Shown here piece after piece: positions 15,818 to 24,505 of a DNA stretch of 64,000 bases. The position numbers and the translations under genes were made by a program. Under the pieces are notes generated by a model. That model ran no database searches. It saw only the letters and a program-made list of their open reading frames with translations, and was not told where the DNA came from. Source of the DNA: Streptomyces populi (GTDB lineage Bacteria; Actinomycetota; Actinomycetes; Streptomycetales; Streptomycetaceae); assembly GCF_002911015.1 (NCBI RefSeq), contig NZ_KZ626870.1, positions 1-64,000 of the forward strand, in the 5' to 3' direction. Positions within the stretch are counted from its first letter, which is position 1. Each line of letters begins with the position of its first letter.

Positions 15818-15935
15818 GCCGGATTCATGGAAGGGAATCATTGACGAGGGGACATCGAAGACGTCACATTGAACGTCGCTCAAACTCTTGATGCTTTCCC
15901 GCACCACGCCAGGCGGCCGTCGAAGGAGACCAGCC

Positions 15936-17380
15936 ATGCCGATCGAACAGCGCGGAGTCGACACCATTCCGGACGAGGAACGCACCAGCGGGCCGCGCGA
16001 CCTCGTGTCGATCCTGCTCGGTTCCAACCTCTGCCTCGGGGTGATCATCTTCGGCTGGCTGCCGCCCTCGTTCGGGCTCGACTGGTGGTCCTCGATCAGC
16101 TCGATCGTGGCAGGCACGGTCGTCGGGACGGCGCTCACCGCGCCGCTGGCGCTGGTCTCGCTGCGGACCGGCACCAACCTCTCCACCTCCTCCGGCGCGC
16201 AGTTCGGCGTGCGCGGCCGACTGGTCGGCTCTGTCGTCGGCCTGCTCCTCGCGCTCGGCTACACCGCGCTGACCGTGTGGATCGGCGGCGACGTGATGGT
16301 CGGCGTCCTCGGCCGCCTCTTCGGCCTCGACGCGGACGGGCTGTCGTACGCCGTGGTGTACACGGTGCTGGCCGCCGCCACCGTCGCGGGCGCCGTCTAC
16401 GGCTACCGGGTGCTGCTCGCCATGTCCCGCGCCCTCGCCATCGGCATGTCGGCCCTGCTGGTGGCCGGCGTGGTCGCGTACGCCCCGCACTTCAGCACGG
16501 CCGCGCTCCCGGAGGCCGGCGGCTACCTGCTCGGCTCCTACTGGCCGACCTGGCTGCTCGCGGCCGTCGCGGCCGGTCTGTCGGGCCCGATCGCGTTCAT
16601 CACGCTGCTGGGCGACTACACCCGCTACATATCGCCCGAGCGCCACTCCTCCCGCACGGTCCTGCACGGCACCTGGCTCGGCCTGATCGCCGGTCTGCTG
16701 GTCCCCCAGCTCTTCGGCACCTTCACCGCGTACGGGGCCCGCGCGGCCCTCGACTACGCGGGACCGCTGGTCTCGGCGTCCCCCACCTGGTACCTGATCC
16801 CGCTGCTGCTGGCCGCCTCGGCGGGCTCGGTCGGCAACGCCGGCCTGATGCTCTACTCGATGGGCCTCGACCTCGACGCGATCCTGCCCCGCGCCTCGCG
16901 CGCCCGCGCCACCTGCGCCGTCGCCGTCGTCGCCATGCTCTGCGTGTTCGTCGGCCACTACGCCTGGAACGCCCAGTCCGCGATGACGTCGTTCGTGCTG
17001 CTGCTGACCGCGATCGGCACCCCGTGGGCGGTCATCACCCTGATCGGCTTCGTCCGCTGCCGCGGGATCTACGACGCCGACGCCCTCCAGGTCTTCAACC
17101 GCCGTTCCCGCGGCGGCGTCTACTGGTACCGGTCCGGCTGGAACGTCCGGGCCACCGCGTCCTGGGCGCTGGGCGCCGTCGTCGGCCTGCTGGCCGTCTC
17201 CCTGCCCTCCTACGAGGGCCCGCTGCTGTCCCTGACGGGCGGGGTGGATGTAGCTTCATCCTGTCGGGCCTGGTCGGCGGCGCCGCCTACCTGGCCCTTA
17301 CCCCGAAGGCAGCCTCGGGCACGAACAACCCGGCGTCCGCCCAGACAGAGATCAGCCTCGCAACAGACCCACAGCGCTGA
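15936..17380 (+). pseudogene. NCS1 family permease (cytosine/purine/allantoin type), frameshifted near 3' end
   Basis: A 12-helix NCS1 transporter: GSNLCLGVIIFGWLPPSFGL, GTALTAPLALVSLRTGTNLS, then FITLLGDYTRYIS and GNAGLMLYSMGLDLDA. It probably imports a nucleobase, hydantoin, allantoin or related nitrogen compound. ATG 15936 follows GAAGGAG. The frame is normal to about 17250, where GGVDV should continue SFILSGLVGGAAYLAL; that conserved ending is in the -1 frame from 17252 and stops at 17380. One base is missing near 17248-17252. Read literally, the protein loses its last helix and gains a low-complexity tail ending at 17522. This is either a real recent mutation or a sequencing error. It is divergent from the urease operon, so likely its substrate transporter (inference). 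Confidence 0.8.
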
Positions 17381-17564
17381 ACGTCACCACGAGCAGACCC
17401 ATCGCGCCCCCGAAAGCGACAGCCGCAGAGGTGACGATGGCGGTGACCCCGGCACCCTCTTTGATCTTCAGGAGCGATGCAACGAGTGCAACGATTATGG
17501 CAAGCAGGACAGCGACGAGTAGCCAGACAGCGGTTACGCCCAGCTGGGCTGACGACAGATTCAC
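17352..17564 (-). CDS. Small two-helix membrane protein, hypothetical
   Basis: 70 residues made of two transmembrane helices (VWLLVAVLLAIIVALVASLL and VTSAAVAFGGAMGLLVVTFSAV) joined by a short basic turn KIKEGAG. The start is GTG 17564, chosen for AAGGAC 7 nt upstream. Its 3' end overlaps the restored permease reading frame tail-to-tail by about 29 bp. The sequence is somewhat richer in A/T than its neighbours. No function can be assigned; it follows the KamA-like gene on the same strand after 108 bp. Confidence 0.7.
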   Translation of the reverse strand: MNLSSAQLGVTAVWLLVAVLLAIIVALVASLLKIKEGAGVTAIVTSAAVAFGGAMGLLVVTFSAVGLLRG

Positions 17565-17672
17565 GGCAGCGTCCTTCCAGGGATTGGCGGCATCAGGTGA
17601 GTTGACACGTCGGTCGGACGACCAAGTGTGTCGCTGTGCGTGAGGACTAGATCGGCTTCGGCTCAGCCGGTG

Positions 17673-19010
17673 TCACACCAGGTCGAGCCCGGGCAGGAAC
17701 CGGCTCGCGCCGAAAGCCGGCTTTAGGTCGCTGAACCAGGTGGCGCGCTCGTCGTAGGCGGCGAAGAACGGGCGCCCCACCAGGTCCGGATCGCGGGCCT
17801 GGATGAGGTGGAGCACGAAGACCTTCTCCCCGGCCACCTCCGCCGTCCCGTCCACGCAGACCTTGCCGGGCATCGCCGACATGACCGGGCCGCGCACGGT
17901 CCGCGCGAGGCCGGACACCTGGGCGTAGGCGTCGCGGAAGATCTGGTGGCAGCGGGCCAGCGGCACCCCGAAGTAGCCCTGCGGGCCGGTGTCCCGCTCG
18001 ACGAACTGGTAGTACGGGACCGCCCCGAGCGCGGTCGTCTCGTTCCACAGCTCGGCCCACGCCTCCGCGCTGTCGTTGATCCCCCTGACCAGCGGACCCT
18101 GGCAGCGGATCACGGCCCCCGTGTCGCGCACCCGGCGCATCGCCGCGCGCACGGCCGGGGGCCGCAGCTCCTGCGGGTGCGTGAAGTGGGCCATCAGGGC
18201 GAGGTTCCGGCCGCTCGCCACCACCTTCTCCAGCAGCCGCAGCAGGTCGTCGGCGTCGCGGTCGGTGAGGAAACGGTACGGCCAGAAGGCGAGCGACTTG
18301 GTCCCGATGCGGATCGAGCGGACCGTGTCGATCTCCAGGAGCGGCTCGACGTAACGGCGCAGCACCTCGGTACTCATCACCATCGGGTCGCCGCCCGTGA
18401 TCAGTGTGCTGGTGACCTCGGGGTGGGCGCGCAGATAGGCGGACGTGGCGGCGATGTCGTCGGTGGCGATGCGCAGGTCGGACTCGCCGACGAACTGGGG
18501 CCAGCGGAAGCAGTACGTGCAGTAGGCGTGGCAGGTCTGGCCCTGGCGCGGGAAGACCAGCACCGTCTCCGGGTACTTGTGCTGGAGGCCGGTGAGGCGG
18601 CGCCCCTCGTGCACGGGGACGTTGGCGTCGAGCTGACCGGAGGGGTGCGGGTTGAGCCTCATCCGGATCTCGTGGGCCGCGCGCAGCACCTCGGCCTTCG
18701 GGGCCTCGTGGCGGAGCAGGTCCGTCATCTGCTTGAGGTCGGACTCGGGCAGCATCTCGGCCTGCGGGAACGTCAGCCGGAAGATCGGGTCGTCGGGCAC
18801 GGCCGTCCAGTCGATCAGCTCGTCGACCACGTAGCTGTTCGTGCGGAACGGCAGGACGGCGGCCACGGCCCGCAGGGCGAGGCGTTCGTCGGGCGGCAGC
18901 GACACCCGCTGGAGCAGGCCGTCGAGGTCACGGGGGGTGAAGGCACGAAAGCGGGGGCTCGTGTCCGGGGATCGGGTGCTCGTGGGAGCCGGGTCGAGCG
19001 TTGAACTCAT
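17673..19010 (-). CDS. KamA-like radical SAM aminomutase
   Basis: 445 residues of the lysine 2,3-aminomutase family. The [4Fe-4S]/SAM cluster motif CHAYCTYC (Cys160, 164, 167; CX3CX2C) lies in the expected place, followed by LITGGDPMVMS, RIGTKSLAFWP and PLVRGINDSAEAW. A late Lys in SAMPGKVCVDG aligns by eye with the PLP lysine of KamA. It probably catalyses a 1,2-amino shift on lysine or a related amino acid; the substrate residues cannot be judged here. ATG 19010 is preferred over upstream in-frame extensions that lack coding character. It starts 14 nt after the membrane protein gene, so the two are probably cotranscribed. Confidence 0.85.
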   Translation of the reverse strand: MSSTLDPAPTSTRSPDTSPRFRAFTPRDLDGLLQRVSLPPDERLALRAVAAVLPFRTNSYVVDELIDWTAVPDDPIFRLTFPQAEMLPESDLKQMTDLLRHEAPKAEVLRAAHEIRMRLNPHPSGQLDANVPVHEGRRLTGLQHKYPETVLVFPRQGQTCHAYCTYCFRWPQFVGESDLRIATDDIAATSAYLRAHPEVTSTLITGGDPMVMSTEVLRRYVEPLLEIDTVRSIRIGTKSLAFWPYRFLTDRDADDLLRLLEKVVASGRNLALMAHFTHPQELRPPAVRAAMRRVRDTGAVIRCQGPLVRGINDSAEAWAELWNETTALGAVPYYQFVERDTGPQGYFGVPLARCHQIFRDAYAQVSGLARTVRGPVMSAMPGKVCVDGTAEVAGEKVFVLHLIQARDPDLVGRPFFAAYDERATWFSDLKPAFGASRFLPGLDLV

Positions 19011-19024
19011 TGGTGCCGGAGCCT

Positions 19025-20095
19025 CTATTCCGTCAACGGCGCCGTAGGCCGCAGTTCGACGAAAGCCGTCGCCGTCGCATCGTACTTCTCCGTGAAGTGC
19101 TGGATGAGTAAGGCGTGCAGCTCGCTTTCGTCGTCGACCACGACGAGTTCGTGTGCGCCGGGGGCGCTCAAGGCGTCGCTGTGCGCCGACAGTTGGTCCA
19201 GCCGGTGGCGTGCCATGTACGACACGAGGTCGTGCCCGGCGACGTACAGGGCGTCGTCCGCACGGACGAAGCGGCAGCTGAACGCCCTGCGCCCGTCGGT
19301 CGCGTCGACCAGGGTCAGCGGCAGATGGGTGAACTCCTCCATGGGCTTGCTCTGCTGCCACAGCTCGTCGAAGCGCTGCTCGACGAAGGTGCCGAGCGGG
19401 GAGCGGACGGCCACTTCGAGCTGGACGCCCTCGCCGGAGAGCCGGCCGACGGTGAGGAACGAGACGAGGGAACGGTCGTCCCAGCGGTAGAGGGTCACCC
19501 CGGGGGACGTGGAACACAGGCGCACTTCGAGGAGGTGACGGGACTCCTCGTCCAGCCGCTGCGCGAAGCGGTCCAGGGTGCGCAGGTTGCGCATGATGTC
19601 GCGGCGGATGTCGGCGCTCCGCTCGCCCAGTTCACGGCCGCGCAGGATGACGGCCAGGGAGTCCGGGTCCAGGAGCAGGATCTGGACGCGGGCGCCGTGC
19701 CCGGTGGCCGCCTTGACGCCGCGGAAGAGCCGCTCGGAGAACTGCGGGCCGAAGACGCTGGAGAAGGTGTCGAGCACCTTGACGTTCGAGGTGGCGCCGT
19801 GGACCTGGGCGCTGAACCATTCGTAGTCCAGCCGGGTGTGCTCGCGGACGCGGCCCTCCTGGGCACGGCTGATCAGCGGGCCGATCACGAAGACGGTGAC
19901 GACGACGCCGACGATGTCGGTGCCGAGGTTGAGGGTCAGGTTCTCCCCGTAGTTGTCCATCCGGCTGCTGCTCCAGAGCAGCAGGGCGGCGACGGCGGCG
20001 AGCAGGCCGAGGACCGTGAGGCTCTGGGGGCGCCGCGGGGTGCGCAGGGCCCGTAACAGCCGACGCGGCCGTGCCAGCGGCGACCTTGCGCTCAC
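19025..20095 (-). CDS. Membrane-anchored protein with PLD-superfamily-like cytosolic domain
   Basis: 356 residues from GTG 20095, chosen because GGGAGGGAG lies 5 nt upstream. Two N-terminal membrane helices (LTVLGLLAAVAALLLWSS and IVGVVVTVFVIGPLIS) precede a soluble domain with VKVLDTFSSVFG, RVQILLLDPDSLAVILRGRELGE, a helical RRDIMRNLRTLDRF stretch and SPLGTFVEQRFDELW. This pattern resembles the phospholipase-D-like regulatory domains seen next to signalling modules, but no HKD catalytic motif is visible, so binding rather than hydrolysis is likely. The C-terminal ~80 residues are unassigned. It is immediately upstream of the KamA-like gene. Function unknown. Confidence 0.75.
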   Translation of the reverse strand: MSARSPLARPRRLLRALRTPRRPQSLTVLGLLAAVAALLLWSSSRMDNYGENLTLNLGTDIVGVVVTVFVIGPLISRAQEGRVREHTRLDYEWFSAQVHGATSNVKVLDTFSSVFGPQFSERLFRGVKAATGHGARVQILLLDPDSLAVILRGRELGERSADIRRDIMRNLRTLDRFAQRLDEESRHLLEVRLCSTSPGVTLYRWDDRSLVSFLTVGRLSGEGVQLEVAVRSPLGTFVEQRFDELWQQSKPMEEFTHLPLTLVDATDGRRAFSCRFVRADDALYVAGHDLVSYMARHRLDQLSAHSDALSAPGAHELVVVDDESELHALLIQHFTEKYDATATAFVELRPTAPLTE

Positions 20096-20198
20096 CTGCG
20101 CTCCCTCCCGTGGCCGTGCGGGCGCACAGGAGGACACGCTCCCCCCGTGGACTGAGTGGATACCCGCGCCTCCGGGGCCCTACGCGTCGAACGAACAG

Positions 20199-20234
20199 CC
20201 GGTCCCCGCAACCCTGTCGGGATGCGGGGACCGG
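20199..20234. terminator. ilvE terminator hairpin
   Basis: Arms 20199-20210 and 20223-20234 are exact complements over 12 bp (CCGGTCCCCGCA / TGCGGGGACCGG), with further CCC/GGG pairs inside the loop. It lies 18 nt downstream of the ilvE stop. Confidence 0.8.
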
Positions 20235-20252
20235 CCAGGGGTGCGGGAGGGA

Positions 20253-21341
20253 TCAGCCCAGGGGGTGCATCCAGCCGTGCTTGTCCTCCGTGACGCCGCG
20301 CTGGATGTCGAGCAGGGCCTCGCGCAGGCGGAGGGTGACCTTGCCGGGCTCGCCGCCGGACTGGAGCCACTCGGTGCCCTCGCGCTTGACCGTGCCGACG
20401 GGGGTGATGACGGCGGCCGTGCCGCAGGCGAAGACCTCGGTGAGGGTGCCGTTCTCGGCGTCGGTCTGCCACTGGTCGATGGAGACGCGGCCCTCCTCGG
20501 CGGTGTAGCCGAGGTCGCGGGCGACGGTCAGCAGGGAGTCGCGGGTGACGCCCTCCAGGATCGAGCCGGTGAGGGACGGGGTGACGATCCGGTCGCCGTA
20601 CACGAAGTACAGGTTCATGCCGCCGAGTTCCTCGATCCACTTGTGCTCGACCGCGTCGAGGTAGCAGACCTGGTCGCAGCCCTTGGCGGCGGCCTCCTTC
20701 TGCGCGAGCAGCGAGGCGGCGTAGTTGCCGCCCGTCTTCGCGTCGCCCATGCCGCCGGGGACGGCGCGGACGCGGTCCTCGGAGAGCCAGATCCTCACGG
20801 GCTTCACGCCGCCCGCGAAGTAGGCGCCGGCGGGCGAGGCGATGACGAGGAAGAGGTACTCGTTGGCGGGCTTCACGCCGAGACCGACCTCGGTCGCGAT
20901 CATGAAGGGACGCAGGTACAGGGACTCCTCGCCGCCGTGCGCGGGAACCCAGTCGCGGTCCTGGCGGACCAGCGCGTCACAGGCCTCGATGAAGGTCTCC
21001 ACGGGCAGCTCGGGCATACCGAGCCGACGGGCGGAGGCCTGGAAGCGCTTGGCGTTCTTGTCGGGGCGGAAGGTCGCGACGGAGCCGTCGGGCCGGCGGT
21101 AGGCCTTGAGGCCCTCGAAGATCTCCTGCGCGTAGTGCAGGGTCATGTTCGCCGGGTCGAGGGAGAGCGGTCCGTACGGAACGAGCTGGCCGTCGTGCCA
21201 GCCGCGGCCCTCGGTCCACTTGATGGTCACCATGTGATCGGTGAAGTGGCGGCCGAATCCCGGGTTGGCCAGGATCGCCTCGCGCTCGGCGGCGGCGAGC
21301 GGACTGGCGGAGGGCTTGAGCTCGATCGTGGGCTGCGTCAT
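20253..21341 (-). CDS. ilvE: Branched-chain amino acid aminotransferase
   Basis: 362-residue fold-type IV PLP enzyme, which interconverts Leu, Ile and Val with their 2-oxo acids. Markers: LHYAQEIFEGLKAYRRPDG, YLRPFMIATEVGLGVKPA, the Schiff-base lysine in GDAKTGGNYAASL, and C-terminal EVFACGTAAVITPVG. The length matches actinobacterial IlvE. ATG 21341 follows AAGGAC. It is monocistronic by appearance, with its own terminator downstream and leuB upstream on the same strand separated by leuB's terminator. It acts as the last step for the ilvB/H/C, cimA and leuB products encoded in this window. Confidence 0.95.
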   Translation of the reverse strand: MTQPTIELKPSASPLAAAEREAILANPGFGRHFTDHMVTIKWTEGRGWHDGQLVPYGPLSLDPANMTLHYAQEIFEGLKAYRRPDGSVATFRPDKNAKRFQASARRLGMPELPVETFIEACDALVRQDRDWVPAHGGEESLYLRPFMIATEVGLGVKPANEYLFLVIASPAGAYFAGGVKPVRIWLSEDRVRAVPGGMGDAKTGGNYAASLLAQKEAAAKGCDQVCYLDAVEHKWIEELGGMNLYFVYGDRIVTPSLTGSILEGVTRDSLLTVARDLGYTAEEGRVSIDQWQTDAENGTLTEVFACGTAAVITPVGTVKREGTEWLQSGGEPGKVTLRLREALLDIQRGVTEDKHGWMHPLG

Positions 21342-21550
21342 GAGTGGTTTTGTCCTTCACCGGTTGTATGTGACGGGCCGCGCTCACACCCGGACCGTCC
21401 GTGGCCAGTGCTAGGACGTCCGAGCATTCCCTCGTTCCGCGGCTCCGCCTTCGATTATCGCGCGCGGAGGACCGTGGACGAAACGGTGTGAATACGGCCC
21501 AGGGAATGACCCAGGGGATTGATGGTGGCACCCGGCGAGGGAACGGCGAA

Positions 21551-21581
21551 AGCCGCCGGGTGCGGATGCGACCCGGCGGCT
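21551..21581. terminator. leuB terminator hairpin
   Basis: AGCCGCCGGGT (21551-21561) pairs exactly with ACCCGGCGGCT (21571-21581) across a 9-nt loop, 28 nt after the leuB stop. Confidence 0.75.
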
Positions 21582-21608
21582 GTCACGGAACGTGGGTGGT
21601 GCGCCGGG

Positions 21609-22652
21609 TCAGCCGGCTACACGCAGGGCGAGCGCGTCGCCGATCTCCTCGGTGCTGCGGGCGGGCTTGCCGACCCGCTCGGCGAGGTCGGCGGAGACGG
21701 CCTCCTCGATCCGGGCGGCCTCGGCCTCGTAGCCGAGGTGGCGCAGCAGCAGGGCGACGGACAGGACGGTGGCGCTGGGGTCGGCCTTGCCCTGGCCCGC
21801 GATGTCGGGCGCCGAGCCGTGCACGGGCTCGAACATCGAGGGGAACTCGCCGCTGGGGTTGATGTTGCCGGAGGCGGCGACGCCGATGCCGCCGGAGACG
21901 GCCGCGGCCAGGTCGGTGATGATGTCGCCGAAGAGGTTGTCGGTGACGATCACGTCGAAGCGCTCGGGCTGGGTGACGAGGAAGATCGTCGCCGCGTCCA
22001 CGTGGATGTAGTCGGTGGTGACCTCGGGGAACTCCTCGGCCACCTTGTTGAAGATGTTCGTCCACAGGTGGCCCGCGAAGGTCAGCACGTTGTTCTTGTG
22101 GACCAGCGTCAGCTTCTTGCGCGGGCGGGCCTGGGCGCGGGCGAAGGCGTCACGGACGACGCGCTCGACACCGAAGGCCGTGTTGACGGAGACCTCGGTG
22201 GCGACCTCGTGCTCGGTGCCCTTGCGGATGGTGCCGCCGTTGCCGGTGTACGGGCCCTCGGTTCCCTCGCGGACGACGACGAAGTCGATCTCGGGCTGAC
22301 CGGCCAGCGGCGTGGCGACGCCCGGCAGGAGCTTCGAGGGACGCAGGTTCACGTGGTGGTCGAAGGCGAAGCGGAGTTTGAGCAGGAAGCCGCGCTCCAG
22401 GACGCCGGACGGGACCGAGGGGTCGCCGATCGCGCCGAGCAGGATGGCGTCGTGCCCCTTCAGGGCTTCGAGGTCGGCGTCGGTGAGGGTCTCACCGGTG
22501 GCGTGGTAGCGCCGGGCGCCGAAGTCGAACTCCTTGGTCTCCAGCTTCACGTCCTGCGGGAGGACGGCGGAGAGGACTTTGAGCCCCTGGGCCACGACTT
22601 CCTGGCCGATGCCGTCACCGGGGATCACTGCGAGATCGATGCTGCGAGACAT
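21609..22652 (-). CDS. leuB: 3-isopropylmalate dehydrogenase
   Basis: 347-residue NAD-dependent decarboxylating dehydrogenase of leucine synthesis. It begins SIDLAVIPGDGIGQEVV and carries LLGAIGDPSVPSG, the substrate-binding arginines in LRFAFDHHVNLRPSKL, VVREGTEGPYTG, the catalytic KLTLVHKNNVLTF and the metal-binding DNLFGDIITDLAAA. ATG 22652 with AAGGAG 12 nt upstream; longer in-frame starts are rejected because the family begins here. It is divergent from the phosphatase gene. Two overlapping inverted repeats at 22692-22714 lie 40-62 bp upstream and probably control it. Confidence 0.95.
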   Translation of the reverse strand: MSRSIDLAVIPGDGIGQEVVAQGLKVLSAVLPQDVKLETKEFDFGARRYHATGETLTDADLEALKGHDAILLGAIGDPSVPSGVLERGFLLKLRFAFDHHVNLRPSKLLPGVATPLAGQPEIDFVVVREGTEGPYTGNGGTIRKGTEHEVATEVSVNTAFGVERVVRDAFARAQARPRKKLTLVHKNNVLTFAGHLWTNIFNKVAEEFPEVTTDYIHVDAATIFLVTQPERFDVIVTDNLFGDIITDLAAAVSGGIGVAASGNINPSGEFPSMFEPVHGSAPDIAGQGKADPSATVLSVALLLRHLGYEAEAARIEEAVSADLAERVGKPARSTEEIGDALALRVAG

Positions 22653-22691
22653 GACGGCACCGTACTCCTTGTCCCATGGAATGACACACGA

Positions 22692-22714
22692 TGTCCGCCA
22701 TACGGACAATATGG
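22692..22714. promoter_or_regulatory. Nested inverted repeats upstream of leuB
   Basis: TGTCCG-CCATA-CGGACA (22692-22708) and CCATA-CGGACAA-TATGG (22698-22714), both with perfect arms, share their middle. This is a probable operator 40-62 bp before leuB and about 80 bp before the divergent phosphatase. An IclR-type leucine-gene regulator (NdgR/AreB/LtbR group) is a reasonable candidate from family knowledge, unproven. Confidence 0.6.
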
Positions 22715-22794
22715 TGTCGCGCCACGTCCACCCTTCGACCCACGTTCACCCGTACGTATGAACGCCGTTGGTGCGGGCTGGGAACTTTCCAGAC

Positions 22795-24396
22795 ATGACC
22801 GCTCCCTCCCCGGGGACCTCCCCCGAGTCCCCCGTCCCCGACGTCGGCATCCCGTACGAGCTCGCGCGCGGCATGAGCATGGCGGAGCAGTACGAGTACC
22901 TGAGGACACGCCTCACCCGGCGCCGGGCCCTCGTGGCGGCGAGCGCCTTCGCGGGCGGCGGACTGCTGGCCGGCTGCGCCCAGGGCACCCGGGGCCCCTC
23001 CCGGACGGCGTCCGGCTCCTCGCCGAGCCCGGCCACCAGCCGCGTGCCCGGCGCCGCCGTCGTCCCGTTCGGCCGCCACCTCGCCTTCGGCGCGAACCCG
23101 AAGTCCCAGATGCGGATCTCCTGGCAGGTGCCGTTCGCGGTCAGGAAGCCGTACATCCGGGTGGGCCCGACACCCTGGACCCTCAGCCGCCGGATCGAGG
23201 CCGAGGTCCGCCATCTGCACACCCCCGGCCTCGCCGGGCAGCGGGCGGCCCTCGACCAGTACTACCTGCACGCGGCGCTCGACGGGCTGCACCCGGGGAC
23301 GACGTACTACTACGGCGTCGGCCACGAGGGCTTCGACCCGGCGAGCGGGGAGCGGCACTCCACGATCGGCCATTTCCGCACGGCGCCCGCGCACCCCGAG
23401 AAGTTCGTGTTCACCGCCTTCGGCGACCAGGGCGTCACCCCCGACGCGCTGGCGAACGACAAGGTGCTCCTCGGCCGCGGTCCCGCCTTCCATCTGCACG
23501 CGGGCGACATCTGCTACGCGGACGGGACCGGGCACGGCCAGAAGTCGGACATCTACGACCCGGCCGCCTGGGACCTGTTCCTCAAGCAGACCGAGACGGT
23601 CGCGAGGACCGTTCCGTGGATGGTGACGACCGGCAACCACGACATGGAGGCCTGGTACTCGCCGAACGGCTACGGAGGCCAGTCGGCGCGCTGGACGCTC
23701 CCCGGCAACGGCTTCGACCCCCGGCACGCGCCCGGCGCCTACTCGTTCGTCTACGGCAACGTCGGCGTCGTCGCGCTGGACGCCAACGACGTGTCGTACG
23801 AGATCCCCGCCAACAAGGGCTACTCGGAGGGCAGGCAGACGGCCTGGCTCGACAAACGGCTCGGGGAGCTGCGCGAGCAGGTCGACTTCGTGGTCGTCTT
23901 CTTCCACCACTGCGCCTACTCGACGTCGACGCACGCCTCCGACGGAGGGGTGCGCGACGCCTGGGTACCGCTGTTCGCCAAGCACCAGGTGGACCTGGTG
24001 ATCAACGGGCACAACCACGTGTACGAGCGCACCGACGCCATCAAGGGCGGCAAGGTGGGCCGGCAGGTGCCGGTGGGCGCCTCGACCGATCCGACCCGGG
24101 ACGGGATCGTCTACGTCACGGCCGGCGGGGCGGGCAAGAGCCTCTACAGCTTCCCCGACGGGGTCGAGGACAGCCACGAGGGCAAGGCCACGCGGCACGA
24201 GGCCGTCGAGACCTTCCACTGGACGAAGTCGAGTCGGAAGAAGGCGGACACCGTGGAGTGGTCACGGGTCCGGTACACCGGCTTCTCCTTCCTCTCGGTG
24301 GAGGCGCAGGCGGGTCCCTCGCCCCGGCTCAAGGTGTCGGCGCTGGCCCAGAGCGGCGAGCGCATCGACCACTTCGAGGTACGGCGCGGGACCTGA
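22795..24396 (+). CDS. Tat-exported lipoprotein metallophosphatase (purple acid phosphatase type)
   Basis: 533 residues. The N-terminus has an unusually long n-region, then TRRRALVAASAFAGGGLLAGC: a twin-arginine signal with a lipobox, so it is probably folded in the cytoplasm, exported and lipid-anchored. A fibronectin-like PAP N-terminal domain (about 95-210) precedes the dinuclear metal domain with the motif set GDQG, GDICYAD, GNHD, FFHH and NGHNH. It should hydrolyse phosphomonoesters or diesters outside the cell. ATG 22795 is preferred; a GTG 27 nt upstream is also open. It ends at a perfect convergent hairpin (24436-24468). Confidence 0.9.
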   Translation: MTAPSPGTSPESPVPDVGIPYELARGMSMAEQYEYLRTRLTRRRALVAASAFAGGGLLAGCAQGTRGPSRTASGSSPSPATSRVPGAAVVPFGRHLAFGANPKSQMRISWQVPFAVRKPYIRVGPTPWTLSRRIEAEVRHLHTPGLAGQRAALDQYYLHAALDGLHPGTTYYYGVGHEGFDPASGERHSTIGHFRTAPAHPEKFVFTAFGDQGVTPDALANDKVLLGRGPAFHLHAGDICYADGTGHGQKSDIYDPAAWDLFLKQTETVARTVPWMVTTGNHDMEAWYSPNGYGGQSARWTLPGNGFDPRHAPGAYSFVYGNVGVVALDANDVSYEIPANKGYSEGRQTAWLDKRLGELREQVDFVVVFFHHCAYSTSTHASDGGVRDAWVPLFAKHQVDLVINGHNHVYERTDAIKGGKVGRQVPVGASTDPTRDGIVYVTAGGAGKSLYSFPDGVEDSHEGKATRHEAVETFHWTKSSRKKADTVEWSRVRYTGFSFLSVEAQAGPSPRLKVSALAQSGERIDHFEVRRGT

Positions 24397-24435
24397 ACAC
24401 CGCGACAGCGCGCGGCGGCCGGTGCCGGGGGCCGA

Positions 24436-24468
24436 GGTGCGGCGCGGGGCACCGCCCCGCGCCGCACC
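24436..24468. terminator. Convergent hairpin, 15-bp perfect stem
   Basis: GGTGCGGCGCGGGGC (24436-24450), loop ACC, then the exact complement at 24454-24468. It lies between the phosphatase and the convergent 43-residue gene. Confidence 0.85.
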
Positions 24469-24505
24469 CCCGGGGTGCGGCTCCCGGTTCGGAGGGCGGC
24501 GGGCC

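Noticed and set aside
17381..17522. The tail of the unshifted permease frame as genuine protein
   Set aside because: It is Arg/Gln/Ser-rich with no membrane helix, while the conserved final helix is encoded in the neighbouring frame.
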